DNA of 28,679 nt, taken from the NCBI GenBank assembly GCA_002429385.1, contig DIZL01000065.1, forward strand, positions 1-28,679. The letters are read 5' to 3'. The notes beneath the pieces were generated by a model, which searched no databases, had not been told where the DNA came from, and saw only the letters and a list, made by a program, of their open reading frames with translations. The stretch comes from Prolixibacteraceae bacterium UBA6029 (GTDB taxonomy: Bacteria; Bacteroidota; Bacteroidia; Bacteroidales; Prolixibacteraceae). Both the position numbers and the translations under genes were made by a program. Shown piece by piece: positions 20,317 to 28,671 of this stretch. The number at the start of each line of letters is the position of its first letter. The stretch's first letter is position 1.

Positions 20317-22662
20317 CTATTTAGTCACAGTAAAACCCGCCGTCCCACTATCTGAAAGGCCATTTGATGATATTCCCTGAACATCAATGATGAAATCAGA
20401 AATTACCTTCCCGGTGGTAACAGTAAATTCAAATACACCCGATTCGTCAACCTTTTGCTCAGGAACCCAGAGCAGTGTGGTCCGTGTATCATTCTTCGGA
20501 TTTAGTGGTTCTGCCGGGAATTTATTCGATACCCTATATCCGTCGTTGTATTTATTGGTGGATTCCTTTTGGATTGTTGGAGCTGTAAATTTCCCGTTTT
20601 TCATGAAGATTTCAATAACTCCAACAGAATTCAACCCGGTATAGCGATGAACGTCAGCCGGATTGGTCGATATATTGATGTGATCAACTTCAAGGGGCGA
20701 GAAACCAGAGATGGAAGAAACATCTGTTCCACTCTGTACTCCGTCAATGACCAGCAGAGCTCCTCCCTGAAAAAAGAGCGAGTTTTCGAAACCTACAAAA
20801 ACGATTTGATTGCTCATCAGGGTGAAGGGTTTCAAGGTTTTTATCACATCCAAAAGGTTGGTTGAGGTGGATAAGAGTTTTCTCTGGAAATCAAGACTTG
20901 TTGTATTTGGTTTTACCTGCCTTACCGATTTGGAGAACAAATTTTCGTTAGCACTGAAATAGGGTTCACCTGCAATCTGATCCTTGCTTAATAAGCTGTA
21001 TTTCCGGGCATAACTGATTATATAATCTGAGACCTGAGTCTCGAAATTCTTGTCAGTGGCAATTCCGGTTTTATTCTGCCTGATTCGGTCCCAATTGAAG
21101 CCTTTTAAGCGATTTGCAATAAGATAAGCGTCAAGGAGTGCCGTATTTGTGATTTTGTCGGGAAATGCCCTGTAAATTAACGAAAATGGAGTTTCCAGTT
21201 CTGAATCAATCATCAGGAACTGATCGATGTGCTCCCTGACTGTTCCGTTGCGGAATTTGTCGGTAACAGCCACCGCAATATTTCCAGCCACAGGTTGGTT
21301 ACTGCCATCGGTGAGCCGAACCTTGAATTTCATGCTCTGGTTTGGTTGCAGGGTAGTTTTTTCAGGCAATACCTCAATTTTCATTTTCGTATCCTTATCT
21401 GCAAAAACGATGCGTTCGGCCAATAAATCGCCTTTCTGAGAAAATACCGACAATAAGTTCATGCCCCGTGGCAGGTTATCAGCCGGGATTTTAATCCTTC
21501 CTGTTCCATTGATTTCCATATCGCCGCCCCAATAAACAGTGTTTCCCTGGGTTACCGTAAGGGCGACTGAATGTTTCATTTTATCAGCGAAAATAAGGAT
21601 TGCCGAAATGAATGATGCATCGGTCTTGGTTACTGCAAGTGCAAGACCTGTGGGATTTGGAGCCGGGATATCAAACGATTGGTTTTGTCCGGTTTTACCT
21701 GAGATCCCCAGTTTATATTTCTGCTGACCGTCGTTCATGACTGAAAAGAGTCCCAACCCTTTGGTGAACGTTTTTACCATGGCTACGGACTGACCCTCCT
21801 GATTCAGGACCGATCCTTCCAGATCAACGGGCAGACCCCATTTGTTGAAGGCAGTAAACCCTATTTTGGCAGGCGATCCGGGGATCAGTGTACCTCCTTC
21901 GGGGTAAAATCTGACCACTAAAGGATCAAGATTCGAAGGCAAAAACACCTCGTGGTTCCACTGACCGCCACCATCGCTTAAGTTGCAAATAAATGGTTCG
22001 CCATTGGTTTTCGCGGGGATTGTCAGTTGAATTGTTGCCTTGCCTTTTTCATCAGTTTTTACTTTGCCTTTTTCAATGATTTCAGTCCCGTTGATCAATT
22101 GATACCGAATGTTGGTATTTTTCTGAATTTTGCCTGAGACATCGCGCAGGAATACATAGATTTCATTTTTCTGTCCGCCAATGAAGATACTGTCTTTGGC
22201 ATGTGTTTCAACGACCAGCTGATTCGAGTAATAGGAATCAATCTGGACGGGAGTACATGTAATTTCACCCGGGGACTGAGTGGCTGAGGTGTATGAAGCA
22301 AGGAAATAGATGTCCTGGGCCAGGGTTTCAGGAATCAGCAGATCTCCTGAAGTTGAGCCACTGTTCAGCCTGAAAATATCCTGAAGGATCACTTTCCCCA
22401 ATTTGTCGTAGAGCATTACATAAAGCTCGCTGCTTTCCCTGGGCGCGGGTTGGTTGCCGGCATTGGTAACAAAGGCCCGAAACCAGATGGTTTCTCCGGG
22501 TTTATAATGAGTTTTATCTGTCATCAGAAAGACTTTTTCCCTCGGATTAGCGGTGAAATAGTCAGTCATCTGCTGATTGATTTTTGGAATTGGACTTAAT
22601 TCCTGGGCCGATACGATGGTCGCTGCTAAAATAATTAATGTCAATAGGGTTAGTGTTTTCAT
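20317..22662 (-). CDS. MG2-like / TonB-plug domain periplasmic protein
   Basis: A 781-residue exported protein and last gene of the sigma-factor operon. Residues 1-20 (MKTLTLLTLIILAATIVSAQ) are a signal peptide. Residues 40-135 match the MG2 macroglobulin-like domain (KVFLMTDKTHYKPGETIWFR, then SSELYVMLYDKLGKVI). Further beta-sandwich segments follow to about 460. Near 610-700 there is a TonB-receptor plug-like segment (ALLVIDGVQSG, VDHINISTNPADVHRYTG, GVIEIFMKNG), and the final 80 residues resemble a C-terminal Ig-like region. There is no beta-barrel, so it is not itself a receptor. The ATG at 22662 is 10 bp past the previous stop. Such MG2/plug proteins are common in Bacteroidota; their role is unknown. 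Confidence 0.85.
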   Translation of the reverse strand: MKTLTLLTLIILAATIVSAQELSPIPKINQQMTDYFTANPREKVFLMTDKTHYKPGETIWFRAFVTNAGNQPAPRESSELYVMLYDKLGKVILQDIFRLNSGSTSGDLLIPETLAQDIYFLASYTSATQSPGEITCTPVQIDSYYSNQLVVETHAKDSIFIGGQKNEIYVFLRDVSGKIQKNTNIRYQLINGTEIIEKGKVKTDEKGKATIQLTIPAKTNGEPFICNLSDGGGQWNHEVFLPSNLDPLVVRFYPEGGTLIPGSPAKIGFTAFNKWGLPVDLEGSVLNQEGQSVAMVKTFTKGLGLFSVMNDGQQKYKLGISGKTGQNQSFDIPAPNPTGLALAVTKTDASFISAILIFADKMKHSVALTVTQGNTVYWGGDMEINGTGRIKIPADNLPRGMNLLSVFSQKGDLLAERIVFADKDTKMKIEVLPEKTTLQPNQSMKFKVRLTDGSNQPVAGNIAVAVTDKFRNGTVREHIDQFLMIDSELETPFSLIYRAFPDKITNTALLDAYLIANRLKGFNWDRIRQNKTGIATDKNFETQVSDYIISYARKYSLLSKDQIAGEPYFSANENLFSKSVRQVKPNTTSLDFQRKLLSTSTNLLDVIKTLKPFTLMSNQIVFVGFENSLFFQGGALLVIDGVQSGTDVSSISGFSPLEVDHINISTNPADVHRYTGLNSVGVIEIFMKNGKFTAPTIQKESTNKYNDGYRVSNKFPAEPLNPKNDTRTTLLWVPEQKVDESGVFEFTVTTGKVISDFIIDVQGISSNGLSDSGTAGFTVTK

Positions 22663-22672
22663 GTTGAGTGGT

Positions 22673-24247
22673 TTATTTATTCTGGATAATAGTTTTATCT
22701 TTTTCATTGATATTGAATAAGGTATCGTTCTTCAGATAGTAATTGCGGAGGGCTTCCTGTAGATCGTCGGAGGGCTTTATGATATTGTAATCGCCCCAGA
22801 ATCCTTCGCTATAATCAGCAATCACTTTAGTAAATATTTCATTGGGATTAAATATTTCGTCTTTTCTGAAATGGGTTCCGTCATCAGGCTTAAAATCAGT
22901 AATCAATAATTCTGAATCGCTGCGAAAGGTCGAATTTACTCTGTCTTTTTTGCTTTTTACCTTGAAGTTAAGCGATGTCTCTGCAGTACTCAAATGCCAT
23001 TTGTTGTTTACCCGTCGATAATTTACTTTGTAATCAGCATTAATCGGCCTGACATATAAGTCTTTGGGCTTCTTTTTGATGAGCGATTGCTCTGCAAATT
23101 TCAGGCCTGAACGGCTAAGGCTAAAATCTGCCTCAACCAATGCAAACGATGACATATCCACATACAGTTTACCCTGATAACAAGGATAATCAATCTTTTC
23201 TATAGGCCTGAACCGAATTACATAAGTGCCCCGGTCATCAAGTTCGATAATTTCATCGAGTGTGTATTTGTAAAAGTTAAGGTATTCGCTATCCAAAAAT
23301 GAGTCGAGTGTTTTTATCACATCAAGTTTGGTAATATAGTACGGGCCACCCTGAATTTTAAAATCTACATATTGAAATGGTTTGACATTTAAGTTTTTAC
23401 GTCCTTTTATGACCTTAACTTTATCATCTACAAAGGCATTCTCATAAGAAGCCTTCCTGATTTCCATCACCGCTTCGGCAACATCTATGTACTGGTCATC
23501 CTGTTTCAATACTTCCCTGTAAAAAGAAGTCATGATTTCCGGTTTGTGCGAATAATTCAAAGAAATCTTGGAAAGGATCTTACCAATGATATCCTCAGCA
23601 TTAATCACTGTAATTTTAATTTCTTTGAGATGAATGGAAGTAGGCTGAAGGTAAACGATATACTTATCAACTGCCATTTTGTTGATTGGAAGTCTTTGAG
23701 GAATGTATCCGAGACAGGAAAAAATGATCGTATCCTGTTTCATGGATTCCGGGATTTTCAATTCAAATACTCCATCCGTATTCGATATTGTTCCGATGTT
23801 TGTTCCTGAAACCGATATGCTGGTATAAGGTACAACCTCCTTTTCTTCGCGGTTAATTATTTTCCCTTTGGCTATGAAAATCTTAGGCTTTTCTAAAGTG
23901 ACTTCAGGTTCTTTTTTTTGTATTTCTGTCTCTGGCTTGGTGATAATGATTTGTTCTTCCAGGACCTTATAGCTAAATTTTGAATGAAAGAGACTATCGA
24001 GTGTCACCCGGATGGTCTGATCAGTGACTGAAAGATTTGTTTTCTTATCCGCTTCAATTAATGAGGCATCAAAGGAGAAAAAGACATTGGCCTGTGCTGA
24101 GATTTTCTCAAGGATGCCTGTTATGGTTTCCTGTTGTATTTCGAGGGTTATTTTTTTATCCAGTACGGAATTGTTTTCCTTTTGTCCGAAGGCAATCCTG
24201 CACGACAGAAGGAAAACAAACAGGAAAAGTCCGTATGCTGGTCTCAT
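22673..24247 (-). CDS. STN and CarboxypepD_reg domain protein
   Basis: A 524-residue exported protein. A signal peptide occupies residues 1-21 (MRPAYGLFLFVFLLSCRIAF...; a weak lipobox LLSC is possible). Residues about 33-103 form an STN domain (KITLEIQQETITGILEKISA and onward to QIIITK), the domain that transducing TonB receptors use to touch FecR. Residues 125-200 are a carboxypeptidase regulatory-like domain (VPYTSISVSGTNIGTISNTD, then IIFSCLGY). Residues 215-500 resemble the beta-rich part that follows such domains in DUF5686-like proteins (SFYREVLKQDDQYIDVAEAV). No transmembrane barrel follows. It starts 2 bp after the stop of the protease gene, so translational coupling is likely. Confidence 0.82.
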   Translation of the reverse strand: MRPAYGLFLFVFLLSCRIAFGQKENNSVLDKKITLEIQQETITGILEKISAQANVFFSFDASLIEADKKTNLSVTDQTIRVTLDSLFHSKFSYKVLEEQIIITKPETEIQKKEPEVTLEKPKIFIAKGKIINREEKEVVPYTSISVSGTNIGTISNTDGVFELKIPESMKQDTIIFSCLGYIPQRLPINKMAVDKYIVYLQPTSIHLKEIKITVINAEDIIGKILSKISLNYSHKPEIMTSFYREVLKQDDQYIDVAEAVMEIRKASYENAFVDDKVKVIKGRKNLNVKPFQYVDFKIQGGPYYITKLDVIKTLDSFLDSEYLNFYKYTLDEIIELDDRGTYVIRFRPIEKIDYPCYQGKLYVDMSSFALVEADFSLSRSGLKFAEQSLIKKKPKDLYVRPINADYKVNYRRVNNKWHLSTAETSLNFKVKSKKDRVNSTFRSDSELLITDFKPDDGTHFRKDEIFNPNEIFTKVIADYSEGFWGDYNIIKPSDDLQEALRNYYLKNDTLFNINEKDKTIIQNK

Positions 24248-24249
24248 TT

Positions 24250-25878
24250 CTAAAACATTTTTTTCAGGAAGAATTCAGTTTTAATTTCTTCTCCGTTGCG
24301 GAGAACAGTTAATCTAATCCGTTTGTCTTCCCGGCTTTGTAAAAGCAAATTTATATCATTTAAAGTTAATGTTTTCCCGCTGGTAGTGTTTACTGAAATA
24401 ATCTGGTCATTTTCCTGAACTCCGGCATAATAGGCCGGTGAGTTCTTACGGATGTTGTCAACCAGGAATATGGGCAGTCCGGGCATAGGATTTGAAACTT
24501 CCAGACCGCTCATGTTGCAGTTAAATGCATCTTTAAGGCTGCTGTTGGGGCGCAGAATGATCCGTTTGTTGGGATAATCCATTGTAACCATGAACCTGCG
24601 CAGAATCTCAGCGCCCAGGGTCCCGTTACGGTCACTCTTTCCGGTCAACATCTCTACTGTTTGATTATCGGGGAAAGCCACAATGGGTTCATATAAGACC
24701 AGAGGCCCGACCCAGAGGGCTCCGATACGTCCTTTTTTACCAAACAATTCACCGCTTAAGCCTCTGCCAAGGAACATTTCGACATTCTTTTCAGGAATCG
24801 AAATCCTGCTGTCCGAATTGGGTGACAACCAGATGGCATCGCTGGCGCCCGTATCAACCAATAGCTTTACAGGAACTTCTTCATTCTTATCGGTAACAAT
24901 ACTCATTTTGACAAAGGGTTTGTTCTGTTCAAAAATCAAGGGCAGTACAATGTCCCTGTCTCTTTGCTTGTAGGTGAAATACTCTGGCTTGGTCAGCGTG
25001 ATTTTATGTGTCTCATAGTCGATTTTTACGACATAATCTTTAAACAGGTTGAAGCCAATCATTCCGTGAACAGGAATTCCAAGAATCTGTGAGATCTGGA
25101 AACTTTCGTTGATGATCATGTGTATTTCCTGGTCATAGGCCACCAGTCCATTAAGGCTTATGGTATTGTTTCCCGATTTGTAGGCTGTCAACTCCTCGCC
25201 ATCACCAAGGCCTTTCACATCAATGGGCTGCAGATAATTCAGATTCAATTTGTTAACGAAAGGCAATTCTGTAATGATGGGGTACTTCACTCCCGTATCC
25301 AGGATAAAATTCAGGGTGTCCGAATTGTTGATGGCAACCGGGATGATAATCAGGTTACTCGACGATTTGAAGTCGATCGTTATTGATTTCTTCTTCGGAT
25401 TATCAAATACAAACCCGGTTTTGTCGGCATAGTTTTTTATGTTCCTTTTGTATTCCAGACTCTTGTCGAGAGGCACGTAATCTCTTACAATCAATACATT
25501 GTCCTGAATCTCAAAAAGAAGGTAAAAATCTTTCATCAATTGATCGAGTACATACTTGATCGGTTTGTTCGATATATTCAGATTGATATTTTTCCCTTCA
25601 ATAAATTTTGAATTGTAAGAATAATCGAGGTTGAGAGTTTTGCAGATACGCTCGATAACCTTCGAAAGAGGTTCGTTTTCAGCAATAATACTTATATTCT
25701 GGTCAAGAACATTTGGAGTTTGAGCGATTCGTTTATCCTGTGCCGTATTCTTTCGCTGACTTTGCTGGCTGGTTTGTTTCGGTGTGCTTTTTTGGCTGTA
25801 AGCAGAATCCGGCATAGCCAAAAACAAAACAAACATCAGGGCAAAGAACGACAGGACTTTGATTCGATTTGTTTTCAT
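24250..25878 (-). CDS. STN-double retropepsin-PDZ protein (putative periplasmic aspartyl protease)
   Basis: A 542-residue exported protein with an unusual domain order. Residues 1-28 are a signal peptide. Residues 62-132 form an STN domain (ISIIAENEPLSKVIERICKT through NVLIVRDY). A first retropepsin-like unit covers about 175-300 with FILDTGVKYPII (DTG 194-196) and GMIGFNLFKDYVVKIDYE. A second, about 308-445, has LLVDTGASDAIWL (DTG 342-344) and GTLGAEILRRFMVTMDY. Residues about 455-540 are a PDZ domain with NSPAYYAGVQENDQIISVN. Two DTG lobes in one chain could form the active site that single retropepsins build by dimerisation. I start at the ATG at 25878; an in-frame TTG lies 9 bp upstream. 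It lies 12 bp after fecR. Confidence 0.85.
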   Translation of the reverse strand: MKTNRIKVLSFFALMFVLFLAMPDSAYSQKSTPKQTSQQSQRKNTAQDKRIAQTPNVLDQNISIIAENEPLSKVIERICKTLNLDYSYNSKFIEGKNINLNISNKPIKYVLDQLMKDFYLLFEIQDNVLIVRDYVPLDKSLEYKRNIKNYADKTGFVFDNPKKKSITIDFKSSSNLIIIPVAINNSDTLNFILDTGVKYPIITELPFVNKLNLNYLQPIDVKGLGDGEELTAYKSGNNTISLNGLVAYDQEIHMIINESFQISQILGIPVHGMIGFNLFKDYVVKIDYETHKITLTKPEYFTYKQRDRDIVLPLIFEQNKPFVKMSIVTDKNEEVPVKLLVDTGASDAIWLSPNSDSRISIPEKNVEMFLGRGLSGELFGKKGRIGALWVGPLVLYEPIVAFPDNQTVEMLTGKSDRNGTLGAEILRRFMVTMDYPNKRIILRPNSSLKDAFNCNMSGLEVSNPMPGLPIFLVDNIRKNSPAYYAGVQENDQIISVNTTSGKTLTLNDINLLLQSREDKRIRLTVLRNGEEIKTEFFLKKMF

Positions 25879-25890
25879 GGCTTTCAACGA

Positions 25891-26928
25891 TTAAAAGTGA
25901 GAATTAGACGTTAAAATATATTGCCCGTCAACTTCGTGAACCTCTATTTTAAAAGTGGTTTCTATGACTTTTAAGATAAAGTCAAGCGAGTAATTATTAA
26001 ACCGGGCAGTGAGGAGAAGTCCGTTCAGCTTTGGATCGTCCAAACGGATGGTTACTTTGTATACATTTTGCAGATTTTCAATGACCTCTTTCAGCGATGT
26101 CGCCTTAAAGCTGAGGTTATGGGTTTTCCAGGCAATAAAGTTGGGATCTCCATTGGTGGTTTTATTCAATGTATTGCTCGAATACACCAATGTTCCCTTA
26201 TCACCCGGAGTCAGGATCAGGGTTTCCGATTTGATCGAATCGGTCGTCTTATTTACTACCTGAACTTTCCCGGTCTCTACGATTACCTCAACCAATTTCT
26301 TATCAGGGTAAGCGCTTACGTTAAAACTTGTACCAACAACCTTAATCTGAGCCTTGCCTGCGTGAATTATAAATGGCTGGTCCTTATTGGGTTTAACTTC
26401 AAAGAAGGCTTCTCCAACGATATTTACCTCACGTGTTTTCCTTCCGAATTTCCTGGGATAGCTGATTCTGGTGTCGCTGTTTAAACTAACCAAAGTACCG
26501 TCGGGCAGGGCAAATTTGTTTAATACCTGCCTGGCAGCCGATATTTCAAGCATTTGTGAAGAGGCTGAATAGTTTGTAATCACCTCATACCCTGCGACCA
26601 GAAGCAGTGCGGCAATAAGGATGGCAGCAGCAAATCGGTATAGTGGATGAACGATTAATTTGCGGAGGATCGTTTGCTTTGTTGACGATGACCGATGAAT
26701 CTGTGATTCGACCTTCTTCCATGCCTCTTCCACAGGGTATTTTTTCAGGTCATAGTACAAGTCAACCTGCCTTGTAATCTTCCGAATCTGCTCAGTTTCC
26801 CCCTTATACGTGAAAACTTCGTCCACTACCGACGAATGATTTTCATCTGTGCTTTTGGGTTCTTCATCGTAAATCGATTTTGCCAGCCGAACCCAATCTT
26901 TATCTTCCAATGACTGATTTGTTTTCAT
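25891..26928 (-). CDS. FecR-family anti-sigma factor
   Basis: Inner-membrane anti-sigma factor of the Bacteroidota FecR type, 345 residues. The cytoplasmic N-terminus (1-95) ends in a single membrane helix near 97-117 (YRFAAAILIAALLLVAGYEV). The periplasmic FecR domain covers about 130-225 (LPDGTLVSLNSDTRISYPRK, GEAFFEVKPNKDQPFIIHA, VVGTSFNVSAYPD). The DUF4974 domain at about 268-340 (LSFKATSLKEVIENLQNVYK, then LDFILKVIETT) closes the protein; this part normally meets the STN domain of a transducer. It lies 49 bp after the sigma gene. The candidate STN partners are the next two genes. Confidence 0.93.
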   Translation of the reverse strand: MKTNQSLEDKDWVRLAKSIYDEEPKSTDENHSSVVDEVFTYKGETEQIRKITRQVDLYYDLKKYPVEEAWKKVESQIHRSSSTKQTILRKLIVHPLYRFAAAILIAALLLVAGYEVITNYSASSQMLEISAARQVLNKFALPDGTLVSLNSDTRISYPRKFGRKTREVNIVGEAFFEVKPNKDQPFIIHAGKAQIKVVGTSFNVSAYPDKKLVEVIVETGKVQVVNKTTDSIKSETLILTPGDKGTLVYSSNTLNKTTNGDPNFIAWKTHNLSFKATSLKEVIENLQNVYKVTIRLDDPKLNGLLLTARFNNYSLDFILKVIETTFKIEVHEVDGQYILTSNSHF

Positions 26929-26977
26929 ACATCATTAGGACATTACGGGAATGGTTTCACCCCTATTCGAAGGTCTT

Positions 26978-27556
26978 CTATTTTCCAAAGATGAATAAAA
27001 GGGTTATCAAATCATTTCTGTAATCTTTAAGTTCATTGCGTAAGTGTTTTAGGGCCAACCCCATTTGGGCTTCGACGGTCTTCTCCGAAAGATTTAAAGC
27101 TTCGGCAATTTCCTTGTACTTCATCCCCTGCTCACGGCTAAGCCGGAATATTTCCCTTCGTTTGGGAGGTAGTGAAGCAATACTTTCTTCAATACGCCTG
27201 ATCAGATTAACTTCGATGAAGTTCTGTTCGGGGTCTAACTCCTGCCGGGCTAAATCAAGAACCCTGCCTGCATATTGTTTTTTAATCTTCTCATGCTGAA
27301 TCTGATTCAGGCAGTGATTGCGGATTGAGCGAAAGAAGTAATTCTTTACCGAAGTCTCAATGGTTAAGGCCTGACGTTTTTCCCATATTTTAACGAACAT
27401 CTCCTGTACGGTTTCCTCGGCTAATACTTTGTCCTCCAGAATCTGGCGGGCATAGTTACAAAGTATGGCATAGTATTTCCTGAACAGGGATTGAAAGGCC
27501 CGTTCATCGCCTTCCCTGATTTTCAAATAGAGCTCGTTGTCTTCGGTCAGATCCAT
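26978..27556 (-). CDS. ECF RNA polymerase sigma factor (Bacteroidota FecI-like)
   Basis: A 192-residue extracytoplasmic-function sigma factor. Region 2 (about 20-90) reads FQSLFRKYYAILCNYA and EETVQEMFVKIWEKR, followed by YFFRSIRNHCLNQI. Region 4 (about 122-175) reads SLPPKRREIFRLSREQGMKY, then KEIAEALNLSEKTVEAQMG and ALKHLRNEL. It is the first gene of a five-gene (-) strand operon whose second gene is its likely anti-sigma. Such factors usually transcribe their own downstream operon. Its start is 173 bp from the divergent tRNA-Leu. I see no clear TAnnTTTG box in front of it (TACCTTTA near 27590-27597 is the closest). Confidence 0.95.
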   Translation of the reverse strand: MDLTEDNELYLKIREGDERAFQSLFRKYYAILCNYARQILEDKVLAEETVQEMFVKIWEKRQALTIETSVKNYFFRSIRNHCLNQIQHEKIKKQYAGRVLDLARQELDPEQNFIEVNLIRRIEESIASLPPKRREIFRLSREQGMKYKEIAEALNLSEKTVEAQMGLALKHLRNELKDYRNDLITLLFIFGK

Positions 27557-27681
27557 AGGTTCTGTAGTTTCGCTGCATGTTTAGCGTTCGGCTAAAGGTA
27601 TAAAATTATTGAATAGTGATTATGATTGATCGCTTCTTCTGTTGATAAGCATAAATAAAACCTAAATATTGTTTGAAATCT

Positions 27682-27711
27682 TTTGATCAAAGGAATTTTC
27701 CATTATTTTTG
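27682..27711 (+). promoter_or_regulatory. Promoter of the tRNA-Leu gene
   Basis: TTTG at 27682-27685, an 18-bp spacer, and TATTTTTG at 27704-27711 match the Bacteroidota housekeeping promoter (TTTG, about 19 bp, TAnnTTTG). The mature tRNA begins 18 bp downstream. Confidence 0.75.
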
Positions 27712-27729
27712 CAGCCTGTTTACAAAGAA

Positions 27730-27813
27730 GCCCGGATGGCGGAATTGGTAGACGCGCTGGACTCAAAATCCAGTAACAGCAATGTTGTGTGGGTTCGATT
27801 CCCACTCCGGGTA
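27730..27813 (+). tRNA. tRNA-Leu (anticodon CAA)
   Basis: An 84-nt class II tRNA. The acceptor GCCCGGA pairs with TCCGGGT near the 3' end (G1-T72 wobble). The anticodon stem CTGGA/TCCAG encloses the loop CTCAAAA, giving anticodon CAA, which reads UUG codons. The T-arm has GGTTCGATTCC, and the long variable arm is typical of leucine tRNAs. CCA is not encoded. It is expressed singly from a good promoter with a terminator 5 bp downstream. Confidence 0.95.
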
Positions 27814-27818
27814 CGGAA

Positions 27819-27851
27819 AAAGTCCTTAACTAGAAGCTAGTTAAGGACTTT
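27819..27851 (+). terminator. Terminator of tRNA-Leu
   Basis: AAAGTCCTTAACTAG (27819-27833) and CTAGTTAAGGACTTT (27837-27851) form a perfect 15-bp stem with an AAG loop, followed by a T-rich tail. Confidence 0.85.
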
Positions 27852-28155
27852 CTTATTTAATGGATAACGAATAGGGAATGAATAGTGTTTTCAAAAAGGT
27901 ATCCAATCATAAAAATTTAAAACTAGTTGTGAAATGTGCAAATAAGATCAACTTTATTGAAGTTTCCGTACGACTGGAACAACAAAAAAGTCTTGCATTA
28001 AACCAAAGCTTGTTAATGGTGTTTTCTGATTATTATGCAAGGGGACGCTTATTTCTATATATTTGCTCTAAGTAATCTAATGTTTTCATTCTGGCCAGCA
28101 GCTACATTTTTTATGATAATACCTGGTAAATTCTAAAAAACATTAATCTATTGAG
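27852..28155. other. AT-rich gap after tRNA-Leu, no convincing gene
   Basis: About 300 bp that is clearly more AT-rich than the genes to the left. A 65-codon (+) frame (27878-28075) gives a basic peptide without any recognisable motif or upstream signals, and I do not call it. No copy of the tRNA 3' end or integrase gene is visible here. Confidence 0.5.
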
Positions 28156-28671
28156 ATGAAGCCTAATATTCCAAACGTTGTTTTTATAATAATCATCGCA
28201 ATTTCCACAGGATTTCTAACATTTCTTACGACCAAAGGAAGACTGACTAAAAGAAATCCGCCGAAATCATGGGGTAATCTAACCCAAAGCGGAAAATATG
28301 TCATATACCTGCTAGCTTTTATGGCCATTATCTTAATAACTCAAGAATTAAATAATCAAAATTCTAATGAAAATAAAAATTTGCTCCTTAAAAAAGAACA
28401 GGAAAATAGAGATTCAATAATAACAAGCAGAGTAAATATAGGAGTTGAGTCAACTAGTAGACGACTTTTTGATAATTTGTCTAAAGCTTTTTCCGCTCAA
28501 AACTTAAAGTTCGACACTTTAAAAAACATAATAGAAGTAGTAAGAGATTCTTTAAAAACATCAGTAATAAATAATTATGCTCAAGATGATCCTATGCTTT
28601 TTATTGATACAAATGGAGTGTTCTTAAAAGAAACAAAGGATTTAGTTAATGAATATGGTCTTAGTACATGA
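28156..28671 (+). CDS. Small membrane protein of unknown function
   Basis: A 171-residue protein that I do not recognise. There are two hydrophobic segments: residues 7-25 (NVVFIIIIAISTGFLTFLT) and 48-65 (YVIYLLAFMAIILITQEL). A 22-residue basic stretch including KGRLTKRNPPKSWGN lies between them. After residue 66 comes a polar, Asn/Lys/Glu-rich helical tail of about 100 residues, consistent with a coiled coil. The topology is probably two helices with the long tail on one side of the membrane. Codon use is strongly AT-biased compared with the genes left of the tRNA, which suggests accessory DNA. It ends 8 bp before the window edge. Confidence 0.7.
   Translation: MKPNIPNVVFIIIIAISTGFLTFLTTKGRLTKRNPPKSWGNLTQSGKYVIYLLAFMAIILITQELNNQNSNENKNLLLKKEQENRDSIITSRVNIGVESTSRRLFDNLSKAFSAQNLKFDTLKNIIEVVRDSLKTSVINNYAQDDPMLFIDTNGVFLKETKDLVNEYGLST

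Noticed and set aside
22095..22301. 68-codon (-) frame within the MG2/plug gene
   Set aside because: Out-of-frame shadow of a conserved long gene.
27878..28075. 65-codon (+) frame after tRNA-Leu
   Set aside because: Basic peptide with no family features; AT-rich DNA readily gives frames of this size.
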